Assembly: GCA_030789695.1 (NCBI GenBank) | Contig: CM061142.1 | Location: 155,778,714-155,842,713, forward strand | DNA from: Scilla litardierei | Taxonomy: Eukaryota > Streptophyta > Magnoliopsida > Asparagales > Asparagaceae | Length of the DNA: 64,000 nt | Direction of reading: 5' to 3' | Shown: one piece after another, positions 24,123-36,271 of the stretch | Layout of the letters: the number at the start of each line of letters is the position of its first letter | Numbering within the stretch: position 1 is the first letter of the stretch | Position numbers and translations under genes: made by a program | Notes under the pieces: generated by a model | Seen by the model: the letters and a program-made list of their open reading frames with translations, nothing else | Databases searched by the model: none | Told to the model about the DNA's origin: nothing

Positions 24123-24134
24123 CCTATTAGAGAA

Positions 24135-25732
24135 TTATCTGCACTTAAGCAAAAACTTCCATGTACCCGAGCTGGTTGCTTTTGGTGACGCTGCATAGAA
24201 GAGAGAGTAGTCTCTATAATTATTCCGCATATAATTTGCCCATAGCCCTTCAGCAGAAAGCATACACCACGTCAGTCTCACCCCTGATGCATAGCTGAGA
24301 TCAGATAACAATCTCAGTCCAACACCACCTTCATCTTTTGGGGCACAAAGATCCTTCCACGCCCAAATACGAGATGTGCCCAGAATGAAATCCCTACATG
24401 TAGAAGTTATAATGCGCAACACAGATGTAGGAAATCGGTAGACTTGCATCCAGAAGGAAATCATACCGTAAATGACTGATCTGACTAACTCAATCCTTCC
24501 CGAGGTGGAAAGCACGGTGGAGGACCATCCCATGAGTATTTTCTTACATTTATCAATAAGACGGGCAAACATTGATGGTTTAGGATATCTGGTAGAGAGA
24601 GGCAAGCCAAGGTAAGTTGCAAAAGTAGATCCAAGCTTGATCCCCAGAAGGTTGGCAAGAGCAGATGGACCCCTAGTGCCCTTGCTGAAAATAGAGGTAC
24701 TCTTATCCCAATTAATAACAAGGCCAGTAAGATTTGCAAAATCAGATAAAAGGGATTTAAGGCCATTAAATGAGTGTGTATTCGCCCGGTAAAATAACAG
24801 AAGATCATCAGCAAAAAGTAAATGGGATACTGCTCCAAAGCGTCTCATAGGGTGAATAAGGCGGGAAGCCATTGCCAAATCAATTAAAATAGAGAACGCC
24901 TCCATAGTAATAACAAAGAGGTATGGGGAGAGGGGATCCCCTTGCCTGATACCTCTATTACATTCAAAATAGCCAACAGGGGAACCATTCACCATAACTG
25001 AAAAAGTAGGAGAAGAGATGCATTCTCTAATCCAACTCATAAATTTCCTGCCAAATCCCATACGACGAAGAATATAGTAAATGAACTCACGGTTCACACT
25101 ATCGAAGGCCTTCTTCAGATCAAGTTTTATGCATGCCCTGGCCCCCATGGGATTGCTGAAGTCCCTAATCTGTTCATGAGCAAGAAGAGCGCTATCTGAA
25201 AGCAACCTACCTTTCAGAAAAGCGGATTGGTTTGGGGAGATAAGGTCATGAACAACAGTTTTCAGTCTATTGCAAATTATTTTGATAATTGTCTTATAAA
25301 AGACATTACAGCAGGCAATGGGTCTATAGTCACCAAGACCAGATGCATGAGCATTCTTAGGCACCAATGTGAGATTCGTGTGATTAAAAGGGTGCATAAG
25401 AGATCCAGTGCGGACGAAGGATTGAATAGCAATAGTAATATCATTACCTATTACTCTCCAATTGTGTTGATAAAAAAACCATTAAATCCATCAGGGCCAT
25501 GGGATTTATCCACCCCTATTTGGAACACTGCATCTTTGATCTCCTCATTTGAAATATCTCTTTCCAACCAAGTTGCAGCTTCAGGAGTAAGGATACGCTT
25601 CACGACCAGTTTAGGGAATACATTCCAGTAAGAATTTTGCTTATACAAATCTTCATAGAACTTAGCAGCATTACTTCGAAGCTCCTCAAAAGAAGAATTA
25701 ATATTACCAGAAGCATCCACCAGATGACCCAA
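24135..25732 (-). pseudogene. LINE-1 ORF2 reverse transcriptase
   Basis: A 420-codon open stretch (25397-24135) carries GDYRPIACCNVFYK, QSAFLKGRLLSDS, the catalytic HLLFADDLLLFYR and IRQGDPLSPYLF. The preceding frame 25732-25451 has KSHGPDGFNGFF. The break between them at 25398-25450 and the boundary near 24123-24134 disable it. The FADD catalytic pair is intact. The enzyme would perform target-primed reverse transcription. Confidence 0.92.
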
Positions 25733-25763
25733 GTTGTTATGGGATTGTCTAGCCTTAATAGCA

Positions 25764-26858
25764 TTATAAAAAAAACTTTGAGTTTTTATCCCCCAAGCTA
25801 AGCCAATCTTGCCTGCTTTTTTGTCTCAACATTGCCTCCTCCATGCTAATAAGCTTGGATAATTTAAGAGAGAGATTCATTTCCAGTTGTTGGATGTCCG
25901 AATCATAGTCAAAAGAGGGGCGCTTACGAACATCTTCAAGCTTTGTAGTACATGCCAAAATATTATTAGAAGATAAATGAAGATGGGCCCAATTCCTGAG
26001 AGCAACCTTGATATTTTTGAGCTTGATGAAAACCATGTGCATAGTAGAACCATCCAGTTCTTGGCCCCAAACATTCTCCAATAGCTCATTGTAGCCTGCC
26101 CAAGTTGCCCAAACATTGAAAAACTTAAAAGGCTTAGGGTAAGATTTTACCTTGGTTTGCAATCTGATTAGCATTGGCGAATGATCACTGGTGTGAGGAT
26201 CAAGATATTCCACAAAAGTCTCGGGCAGAAGAGATCGCCAAATGGGAGTACAGAGGGCCCTATCAAGCTTGGCAACAATCCGACCCGACCCAGAACGCCT
26301 GTTATTCCATCTCATATGGCAGCCAATGCTTTTAAGTTCGAGCAAGGAGCACTTGCTAATGCAGGAGTCGAACTCATCTAATAAATGTGGGTCACACCTT
26401 CTACCTCCAATCTTCTCCGTTGAGTATCACACACAGTTAAAGTCCCCTCCAACCAACCAGGCTCCCCCTACAGCCATCACCGCATCAGCTTCAAGTTAGT
26501 CCCAAAGTGATCTACGCTCCGACCTCAGGTTAGACCCATAAATAGCAGAGATAATAATCTCCAGTCCTCCTCCATTCTTACATCGCATAGTAATATGTTG
26601 GGGAGAGATGGAGTGAATTACCGCTTGCTAAACAGAACCATCCATCCCAACAAGGATTCTACCGCCAGAGGACAAGTGAAAATTGTCCATTGTGATCCAA
26701 CTCCTGGGAAAACAAGACCTCCATCTATCATTCCCCGCCTTCAACTTAGTTTCCATCAGGATAACTACCGTTGGCTTCATTTTAGAGAGTCTATCTCGCA
26801 AATCTCTTCTCCTGACCGAGCTATTTAGCCCCCGCGTATTCCAGATAAAAAGACACAT
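25764..26858 (-). pseudogene. LINE-1 ORF2 endonuclease (EEP type)
   Basis: The start is ATG at 26858-26856 (MCLFIWNTRGLN), the typical WN-RGL start of plant L1 endonuclease, followed by METKLK. The C-terminal part (26345-25764) has VAKLDRALCT and TSDHSPMLIRL with the catalytic Asp-His. Between 26346 and 26627 the frame is broken. Confidence 0.88.
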
Positions 26859-29536
26859 TAGATAGTTGGATGGTTAGGTCTCCCCGATACCCCCTCCTTT
26901 AGTCTAGAGATTTTTCGGACCCCACTCCTAGTAGCCCCTGTAACCACACCCTTCTTTTTACCATTCACAATCGGCCCAGCCATAAGTTTGTGCTCCTCCA
27001 GAACTAAGTCCCACTCCGGATTATTAATGGTTAGGCAGTCTGGCTGAACCCCAAGAGGCTGTCCAAAAGATTCACCAACCTGAGGCCCCTGGTCCGAGAG
27101 ACTTGCACTTTTAGCTATAGCAAACCTAGCACCTCCCTGTACCTGGTTTGGATTCACCCCCAATGATCCTTTCGCAATTCCCTCGTCACCCTCCGTAGTG
27201 CATTGCGTAGATTTTAAAGTCTCCCCAATTACTGCCTCGTATGCCAACCTAGACTCCATCATACCAGCAGAATCAAAAGAGGGAATAGTTTCTGTAATTA
27301 TCCCAGTTCCCGTACTCGCATGATTGGAAGCCGCACCTTCAGCAATGTCTAGCACAGACAAAATAACCTTACTTTTAGAATGGTCCGCATCAGTTATCCC
27401 GCATCCAACCTCCACCGACAGCCCATCATGTTGCCTAAGCGTTAGATTTGTAGCAGGGGAGCCCGGTCCTTTCTCCAAAATTATTATCGTTGGAGCAAAG
27501 TTATCAGAGCCCTGTTGGGCCAAAGAAGAATTCACTAGCAGCATGGCCGAATTTGACCCAACATCCATCGAGGCAGTAGAATCACCCAGTACCATCAATG
27601 AGCTGTCCCCCAGGTCCCTTACCGAAGTTACAGGATCCCCATCATCCCCCACAATTGTGTCTACCAGTCCCATATCTCCAACTATAGTAGCTTCTCCGGT
27701 ACCCTGCCCCGCAAGACACTCTGCAGGAACCGGGACAATAGTAGACAAGCACATGCCTATCCCATCTCCCCTACGCCCATCTCCCTGAGCAAACCCATCA
27801 GGCTGAGAACCCAAGACCTCCGTAACCTGAGTTGGCACCACAGTAGACCCCCCTTCTGGCAGAGCTGAGCCCACGGGGCAATCAGTATTAAAAACCTTCC
27901 CATTGATGGCTTTATCCCCACCATCCAAATTAATCCCAACTCTCCTCAAGATTCCCACAGGCTTGTTTATATCCATTTGGATTGAAGGCAGCATAGATGT
28001 GTCCGGACACTGTAGATCTGTGTGTCCAAAACAGATACAGTGACTGCATCTTGGGGGTTCTCCCTCAAACTTAGCGGCAATCGTAATGACGTTTCCATCA
28101 TCCAGCTCGAGATCCACCTTAGTAGTAAGGGGTTTCTTAGCATCCACCTCAACTAGGCAACGGGCGTAAGTCAACCTCTCCAGCTTAGCAATAGCTCTAT
28201 CCAATCAAATAGGAGTGACAACCACAGAGGCCGCAATATTAAGGATGTCCAATGTCCACATATTAATAGGTAGACCATGGAATTGGACCCACACAGGAAC
28301 GGAAGATAAGATGTCCCGATCATGGCGCAATGTAGAACTCCATTTTTGTAATAACATAAGCCTTCCATCAAATAGCCAGGGACCACCATGCAGAATCCTC
28401 TCACACTCCTCTGCACAATCGAATCTGAAGTAGAAGAACCCATTCTCACGAGTAAAGATTTGAACCCCTTTCTTCAAACGCCATAAGCGATCAACCCAAG
28501 CTCTGATCTGCCCATAGTATGGGATGTCACCAAGGACATAACCAACCAAAGTATTCTTCCACCGATCAGACCCCCTCTCAACCAAGTCTGCACTAACCCT
28601 TCCAACCACCATGCCATCAGCTTTGATAAGTGGGGGAATAAAGCTCATAGTCATAGACGAATCATAAGAGCATCGGTTAGCACAAACGTCTGACCACGAA
28701 AGTTTGGAAACCGAAGTATTGATGGAAACAGAGAATTTAGGTCTCACAGGCACACGATCAAGCACATTGCGTGCAGCATCAGGTTGGCCACCCTGATGCA
28801 CCCTCTGCAAAGGATGTCCCCTACTACCAGTTCTCCCAACAAAGGCTGCACCGGAGACTCCACCTGCCAAGTCTTTACGCCCCCTCTGCTTCCTAGCCAC
28901 TGTATGCCATCCACCCTCATCCGAGCGTGGCCTCAGGTCGTCAAAAGAACAACCCGACGTACCCCCTGATGAAAGGTTGATTGGGTCCAAAGATCTCTCC
29001 TCAGAAGTAACTTTCGTACTCGTACATCCAGCATCTGGAGCCCTAACATCCGCCGATTTCCTCTCAACAAGCCCCCCAAATTGGTTACTTGTCACACCCG
29101 TTCCAACACCGAGACGGGATCGCCATCTTACATTGCACACGAAATCACCCCCGCGCATCAGATCCGATGACTTACCTTTAACGATACTGGCCGCTCTCTT
29201 CTTCCCCGACCCAGCATCCAGCCTGATCGCTTCCCCGACCAAAGCACGAATGTCACCTCCCTTGCCTTCCGAGTGTCCAGAGCTAACAAAATCCGGATCC
29301 GAGGGCCCGGAGAGAGCCACCGCCGTAGGCTTGGGGATGGCTCTTCCTTTGCTGACACCCGGGTCGCCGTTACCTTCCTCTCCGCTAGGTGCCCCATCAT
29401 CGCCCACTACCTGATGTTTCGATGAAGCCCTGCCTAGAGGACCAGAGTTTCCTCCAAGTCCTCCAGAGATGCCCTCCAAGCCCCGCCTAGTTGCCGTCGC
29501 CTGAAGAATCGCCTGGATCGCACCTCCGAGAAACAC
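26858..29536 (-). pseudogene. LINE-1 ORF1, one in-frame TGA
   Basis: One reading frame of about 892 codons runs from 29536 to TAA (26860-26858). It is interrupted only by TGA at 28207-28205. Around the stop the family domain is clear: FYFRFDCAEECERILHGGPW and WVQFHGLPINMWT upstream (DUF4283-like), YARCLVEVDAKKPL downstream. A CCHC-like knuckle CSHCICFGHTDLQC follows at about 28009-28050. The flanking parts are low-complexity. The product would bind element RNA. Confidence 0.85.
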
Positions 29537-29669
29537 TCATCTCACTTTTTTTCTTCTCATACACACACACACACATAAGGTAAGCGAGTGTGTATATATG
29601 TATAAACAAGTAACTACATCAAGGAGAGTACCAACAAATAGGGCAGGTAAGGGAGAGGCTGGGAAGCAG

Positions 29670-30459
29670 TTACCTTACACCAGGACTACTAGGTACAATC
29701 CAAGAAAGGGGGGAAAAGGCTAAGGAGGGTGTAGGCAAACAAAAAACCGCATACAGGATCCCACAGTTCTCAAAAAGAGGGGGCTCAACAAGCTCAACTC
29801 CCTCAAGGTCACAGGCGACCATAGTATCAAAAACATCCGAAGAGATCCTCGAAAGAACGACATCACGGGCAGATTCCTTAGAGTGAAAGATGCGAGCGTT
29901 CTGTTCCCTCCAGATGTGCCACATTGCAGAGGAGAAAACCATCATGGAAAGCTTACCGCAGAGGGTGGTTTTTCACCTTGCTCCAAACATCCTCCTAAGC
30001 AGGTATGCTTCGACATTGATGGACCTGGAGCAAGAGGGAAGGCCAAGACAGAGACTGACACCCCCAGACAAAAGAACTATACTCACAGCGGAAGAAGATG
30101 TGGCGAGTCATCTTCGGTTTGGAGCCGCAGAGGACGCAGGGGGCCTGTGCTCGAATGCCACGCCTGGCAAGCTGGTGGGTGGTAGGGATTCTGTCGGTGA
30201 GAACCCGAAGGCGAGTGAGGGTGAACTTGGGAATGTGGCCAGGAAACCAGATCAAAGATGCAAGGCGGGAAGGAGGAAGGCATCGGTGAGTAGAGGACCA
30301 GGCGGCACAAAGGGAACAACCCCCAGTGGAAGTCCAGGCCCAGGTGTCAGGACCATCACAAAGAAGAGTATATGCGAGGTGCGGGACGAGGTGTGCAATA
30401 CAACCAGGGAGACGCCAGGACTCGCCATCCCAGAAGTCAGCAACTCTCCGGTGTCTCAA
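29670..30459 (-). pseudogene. LINE-2 ORF2 zinc-binding domain and C-terminus
   Basis: Frame 30459-29995 has LASLIWFPGHIPKFTLTRLR and CVLCGSKPKMTRHIFFRC. Frame 29945-29670 has SAMWHIWREQNARIFHSK. The frames are split at 29946-29994. Confidence 0.85.
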
Positions 30460-30504
30460 GGAGGGGGGGGAGCGAGCACAACCCAGCAGGGGGCCGCAAG
30501 GGAG

Positions 30505-32351
30505 CTAGGGGTCGAACCAGAAAGACGAGGGTCTACCATCCCCCACAACCCTATAAAAGAAAGATACAGCTAAATCACGGAAACGAAGGACATGCTTCCA
30601 GGATCCCGAGTCAAAAGCAGTAGCCTCACACTGAAAGAGAGGGGAGTGCTTCAGATACTTCTCTCGCATGTAGGAGGCCCAAGGGGAGGGAGAGTGAAGA
30701 AGACGCCACAATAACTTAGTACCAGCTGCCACACCAACCTCCCCCAGAGAGCGTAGGCCCACCCCCCTTCATGCTTAGGAAGGCAGACGTCCTCCCATCT
30801 CCAAAGGTGAAGTCTTGAGCCCCAAATGAAGTCACAACAAAGGCAGTCAATTTCCCGGAGGACGGAAGAAGGGATGTGGAAGGACTGAATCCAGTAGGAG
30901 ACAAACCCGTGAATGACGGTGCGCACGAGCTCAATACGCCCAGGAGTGGAGAGGAGCCTAGAGGACTAGCAACAGATCTTAGCTTTGCACTTATCAATGA
31001 GTCCAGAAAAGAGTCTCGCCGAGGGGTAGGTAGTCAAAGGGGGAGACCCAGATACTTCACAGGGGGGAGGGCCACAGGGATACCAAGGATGGAGGAGAGC
31101 TCATACGCATTGTTACACCCCTTGCTAAGCATTAACTTGCTCTTTCCCTTATTTACCTCGAGCCCCATCAGAAGATGGAACGAGTCAAGCAGCCTGCCAA
31201 GCCCCTCAAAGGTAGTGCTCTCAGCCTTACAGAACACTAGCATATCATCAGCAAAAAGGAGATGGGAGAGGATACCAAGACCCCCCTATTGGGGGGCCGA
31301 ATGGCACCAAAAGACGAAGCCAAGTCCATGAGTAGAGTAAAGGATTCCATGACAATGACGAAGACGAACGGTGAAATGGGGTCGCCCTGACGAACTCCAC
31401 GAGTACTCTCAAAGAAACCAGCAGGCGATCCGTTCACAAGGATAGAGAAGGTGGCAAAATCCACGCACACCTTTATCCAGTTGATGAAAGAGGGGGGAAG
31501 CCTAGGCGGTGGAGGAAGAAGTACAGGAACTCCTGATTGATGCTATCAAAAGCCTTCTGCAGGTCAAGCTGGATACAAGCCTTCGCCCCTATGGAGGCAG
31601 AGAAGTCCCGGATGAGCTCATGAGCAAGGAGGGAGGAATCCGAAAAGAGCCTATCCTTAATGAAGGCAGACTGGTTCCAGGAGATAAGGTCCGGAATCAC
31701 CTGAGCCATCCGACGACTGAGGACCTTGGAGATGATCTTGTAGATCATATTACAACAAGAGATGGGACGATAATCACCAAGGGAAGAGGCCGAAGGAGAC
31801 TTGGGCACCAAAGTAAGAAAAGGGTGGTTGATCTGCTTCAGGATACTGCCCGATCTGAAAAAAGAATGAACCGCTCGGAGGACGTCGCAGCCCACCACCC
31901 CCCATAGCTCTTGGAAGATGAAGGGCGGGTAACCATCTGGGCCAGGGGACTTGTCCTTGTCAAGGGAGAAAAAAGCCTCTGTGATCTCCAAATCAGAAAC
32001 GCCATGGTCAATCCAGTCACAAGCACCAGGGGACAGGATACATTTGGGATTTATCTCAGGGAAGGGAAGATGGGAGGGACCCTGAAGGAAGAGGGCAGAG
32101 AAGAAATCCACGGCATCCGTCCTAATAGTAGAGACTCTGGAGGCGGGCTCCCCCCACGCGTCAACCAGATGCATGATGCTATTGCTTGCAACCCGATCCT
32201 TGGTGGCCACATAGAAGAAGTGGGTGTTCATGTCCCCATGAGTAAGCCAAGTCTGACAGCTCTTCTGCCTAGCCTGACTCTCCTTGCAGTCCAGGCTAGA
32301 AGCAAGAGAAAGTCTGAGAACGCGGTCCTGACGAAGAAGTTTGTGGGTCAA
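30505..32351 (-). pseudogene. LINE-2 ORF2 reverse transcriptase, several frameshifts
   Basis: The first part (32351-31473) has KSPGPDGYPPFIF, GDYRPISCCNMIYK and QSAFIKDRLFSDS. The next part (31470-31237) has VRQGDPISPFVFV. HLLFADDMLVF at about 31261-31229 spans a frame change. Later fragments (30997-30505) cover the thumb and connection. At least four frame changes make it non-functional. Confidence 0.88.
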
Positions 32352-32768
32352 GTGAAAAACTGGAGACGAACACAGCTAGAGGATCTCCTCACGAATATAT
32401 TCAGACGGAGGGAAGTGGTGACGGGAAGGCCCCCACACCCTAATAGCTGCCTTGAGGGCCTTGAGCTTGGCCACGAGCCTGAACATAGGGGAACCAGAGT
32501 ACTGACCATGCCAAATCTGTAGAAGAAGGGCATAGAAACCAAGAATCTGAAGAAGGTGCCGGAAGAACCTAAAGGGCCTGGGCCCAGAATCCAAGGGGCA
32601 ATGATCTGGACCAGAAGAGGGGAATGGTCGCAAGTCCCGGGGGAGGTAGGTGGCAAAGGCATCAGGAAGAGTATCAGACCATCCCACACTAACCAGGGCC
32701 CTGTCCAGTCTGTATGCAATACGAGCATCCAACAAGGAATTGTTACTCCAGCTCAAGGAATCACCCAC
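32352..32768 (-). pseudogene. LINE-2 endonuclease, C-terminal half
   Basis: It has LSWSNNSLLDARIAYRLDRAL and, after a shift, GPDHCPLL near 32605-32630, where most relatives have SDH. It is separated from its N-terminal half by the solo LTR. Confidence 0.85.
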
Positions 32769-35700
32769 TGTAACGACCACTTTTCGTTGTGCGTTGTTCG
32801 TGCACATGCTTTTGTCCGTGCACGTGTTTATTTTAGACTTTGTTTGTTTGTGAACATTTTCGTGTGATATGCCGTTGTGAACATCTCTGAGAATATTAAA
32901 TAGTGGCACTATTTTGAAACGACGTTTCTCGAGTCGTTTTCCCACAATTTAAACTTATTCGATGAGACGTGGCGATTTTCACTTTTGACGGGAGACGTTT
33001 CTATTTTTAGTTTCGTCTTCCGACGTCAAAATTGAGATCCGTCTCCTTAGTTAGCTCACTCTCATCATCACGATCACCCCAATATTTATTTTATAATTTT
33101 TGGAGTTTATTTGACCGCTTTTATATTTTTAGCAAGTTTTATAATATTTTTAATAATTAATTTTTAAATTATTTTCGGCCAAATAAAATTTATTTGAGTT
33201 TTAAACGTATTAAAGAATTTTTGAGCCAATTTCCAGCTCATTTAGATCGCATCAAATCCTTGTGTGAGTTGGAGAGGGCGAGATACGAATTTTAAATTAT
33301 TTTAAACTCCTAATCCTATTAGATTTAGCCCTAGACCAAGTCAACCCATCTACACTATATAAACAACCCTAAGGAAGACCTATTTTCGCAAGAAATTAAC
33401 CCTAGCCTCTTCCAAAACCCAAAATTGACGTTGCGACAATTCGTCGCAACGTTGCGACGATCAGCTGCCGCACGATCGAAGAATTCCGCCCCGTTCCCTC
33501 GGTCTGACCGAGGCCACCGCCCGCACCAAGCTCCGCCCCGCACCCGCTGCAGCCGCCTGCTCGCATCTCCGTGCCCGACCGAGAGGATGTCTCGGTCTGA
33601 CCGAGAGATTTCGCCCTAACTCCCGCACCACACAGCCTGCTTCGCAGAGCCCGCACCGACCCCGCTCCGCCCCGTGTCTGACCGAAGCGCTCCCCCGCTC
33701 ACGCTGCATCGCCGCTTCGTTGCAACGTTGCAATGCCCGCACAGCGCTGTGACCGACCCGCCCCAAGCGCCCGACCGATGGACTTCTCCGCACCCGCTGC
33801 TGCGACCGACCCCCGCTGCTGCACAGCCCCGTTCCTAGCGCCCGACCGATGGAATCCCCCGCATTGGCTGTGTACGACCGAGAGCCACTCGTCGCAACCC
33901 CGCACCCGTCGCACCACTTGCCTCCGTGTGCCCCCCAAGTTCTCCAGAGATATTGTGGGTCCCCCAAAGGTCCCTAGGACTACTGTGGGCCCCACCTAGA
34001 TGCTTCCTCTTCGACGATTTGCCGCGTACGACGTTGCGACACGTCGTAGCCCGTCGTCGCACGTGCTAGCTTTGGAATCTACACCCGTTGCCCCGGTTGA
34101 TGCTCTGAACTTTCCAGCGAGGAATCTATATTGGAATCAGGACTTGGAGCGCGTTCTCTTATTCCAACCCCCGGCGTCGCTACCTGACGCCGGTGTAGCT
34201 TTCGCGTCGTGTTGAGGTAACGCTTTGCACCCCTAGGACCCCCAACCCATTGCCTGCTAATCAAGACTAAAATTGATGTTTTTACAATGTTTTAAATGTT
34301 TTAAATTCACTACTCAAGATTAATAATATGGACTTTAGGCCGGTGGACTTGTGCACGTATGTTATTTGTGACTTGGACTCTCGTTGGACGATGTGCTCAG
34401 ACGTTGTACTTACAGGCAAGTGAAACTTGCCAACTCTTGTGTAGGGCCATGTTTTTAGGACACTTCCTTGTTTTCAGCGTAAAAGAGACTAGTCAGTGAA
34501 ATGATAGCTGGCTAGACGCCTACTTGATCTAGTTTGACAACGAAACTAGATCCGTCACCTAAATGGATCTAGCTTGACAACGAAGCTAGATCCAACTCTT
34601 TAAACTTGTTGTTCATGCATACTAAACTGCCACGTTTACTTTTCTTATCTGTACGCACTTTTAACTGCCATGCATTGCATCTTACATGTCATCCCAGTTG
34701 ATTGTTGCATTCGTAGCACACGCTACAATATTTGTACTCCTTGAATACTACTTCCGGGGAAACGGGCCTCATGTGTTGGTCAAAAGCCAATGCCCGGTTT
34801 CCTGGTCCGGCTAGGTGCACCCATATGCCATACTTGTTAAAAACACTTCCTGGCTCGTGATCCAGAAGCGAGCATTCCCGTTCGGGGGTAAGGCCCTGGC
34901 TCGATACACGTGGAGGGGTAGGGATAAACGGTCACTTGAGCTTAGGAGTTGGCCCGATCAGCCACTCTAGCCAAAAGACGGAATCTCTGTGCACGAGGTG
35001 CTTACTTTCCTTGTCTTGTACTTGTCTTGTGAATGATTCATGAAATATTTGTCATCCATGCCATGTTTAAATGCCATGCTCGTACCTTACTTACTTTACT
35101 TTACCTGTTGCACTCATACTTTAACTGCCATGTCATCGCATTCATGCTAGAACTGCTAGGTTGCTTTACTTTTGCATACTTTCAGTTTCCTTGCACAAGT
35201 CTCTTGTAGACTTGCTGACATGTGCCCCTTGCTCTTTTGGGTGTCACATGTTAGACCCTGAGCCAGAGATCGTTGCTGTGTACGTGATGTGTTGCTGACG
35301 CTGAGCCTGAGTCCATGTCTGCCTAGGAGGAGTTTTGTGGACGTCAGTGATCTTTCTTGGTGACTTTGCTGAGCTTTCTTTCGTTATAGGGTTGTTGTTA
35401 GTTGTCGGTGAGTGTCACCTTTGTTTTGTGCGATGTACTTTTGTTGGCCATGTTTGGGCCTTTAGACTCTCTTTTATTTCAGCCTGGTGGATTTTCTGCG
35501 ATGTTGGAATTTATATTTATGGATATTCTGAGATTATTCTTTTGTCTCATTTCATTATTATTATCTTGTTTCGCTTGCGTTGCAAGGACCTGCAGTTTTA
35601 AATTTGATTGACGCTTATCGGACTTGCAGCTTTGTAGCTTCAAGTCTGAGCGGACCTTCTCACACTTCGCCTCCATATTTTTGGGAAGCGGGGCGTGACA
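32769..35700 (+). mobile_element. Solo LTR, 2.9 kb, Ty3/gypsy Del/Tekay-like
   Basis: It starts TGTAACGACCAC and ends GGGGCGTGACA, flanked by CCCAC on both sides (32764-32768 and 35701-35705). No primer site, polypurine tract or internal domain is present, and the single copy between target duplications fits a solo LTR left by LTR-LTR recombination. Its ends match those of the LTRs of K (minus strand), so the families are related. A TATA box (ctatataaac) is at 33355-33364. The 600 bp after the TATA is very GC-rich, with palindromes. Both ends lie inside the LINE-2 endonuclease. Confidence 0.9.
33355..33364 (+). promoter_or_regulatory. TATA box of the solo LTR
   Basis: The context tctacactatataaacaacc precedes an aaccctaa-type segment. 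It fits the U3/R boundary of the LTR. Confidence 0.65.
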
Positions 35701-36239
35701 CCCACACACCGCAAGTCATCAAGCTCGCATCCATCGATGCAACTATTAAACTCCTCCAGAAGACCCGTCGTAAGGGGGCATCCTCCGATCTTCTCGTCAA
35801 TAAAACGGGTGACATTAAAGTTCCCCATCACTGCCCAGTCACCCCCTCCAATAATAGCATGATCTCTATAGAGGGACTCCCATAACTGCCCACGCATGGA
35901 CGCAAGATTAAAAGCGTAGACAAAGGTGAGGTAGACGGACATGCCACCCCTATTCTTGGCCAGGAGGGAGATATATTGCACTGAGGAGGAGAAAATAGTG
36001 GTTGCCCAAACATCCGGGTTGCCCAGAACCCAAATACAGCCCATCACAACAAGATCATAGTTATGGAAGAAGAACCACCCATTATGGCAACAGGAAGAGA
36101 CAACATCACCCAAGGGATCCCGCACTTTTGTCTCCAGGAGCCCAACCAAACTTGCTTTATGCTTTCTGATGTGGTGCCTCACATCGCTACTGCGTACTTT
36201 AGAATTTCGAACATTCCAGACTAGTATAGACATAATCAA
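35701..36239 (-). pseudogene. LINE-2 endonuclease, N-terminal half
   Basis: It starts ILVWNVRNSK at about 36230, followed by LVGLLETKV (catalytic Glu) and GDWAVMGNFNVTRF (GDFN-like). It is then cut by the solo LTR. The start ATG is at about 36233. Confidence 0.88.
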
Positions 36240-36243
36240 CAGC

Positions 36244-36271
36244 GGGGGGGGGGGGGGGGGGGGGGGGGGGG
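36244..36271. repeat. Homopolymer of 28 G
   Basis: It lies at the ORF1/ORF2 boundary of LINE-2. Such a run is rare in plant DNA and prone to sequencing or assembly error. Confidence 0.95.

Larger units (their letters stand above)
23139..29570 (-). mobile_element. LINE-1: near full-length L1-type non-LTR retrotransposon
   Basis: On the minus strand the order is ORF1 (nucleic-acid-binding, 29536-26858), then ORF2 with endonuclease, RT, zinc-binding domain and C-terminus (26858-23311), then a 3' untranslated region with AATAAA (minus, 23163-23158) ending at the TA tract. The ORF1 stop and ORF2 start overlap as TAATG. ORF2 has several frameshifts, so the copy is dead. The upstream end near 29570 abuts the 3' tail of LINE-2 in the same orientation. 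Confidence 0.9.

Noticed and set aside
26858..32900. Many long plus-strand frames across LINE-1 and LINE-2
   Set aside because: They are antisense shadows of LINE ORF1 and ORF2, whose domain motifs read on the minus strand.
32769..35700. Host gene fragment suggested by GC-rich, low-stop frames at 33400-34060
   Set aside because: Target duplications and LTR ends place it inside a solo LTR. Frames are open on both strands and lack domains.
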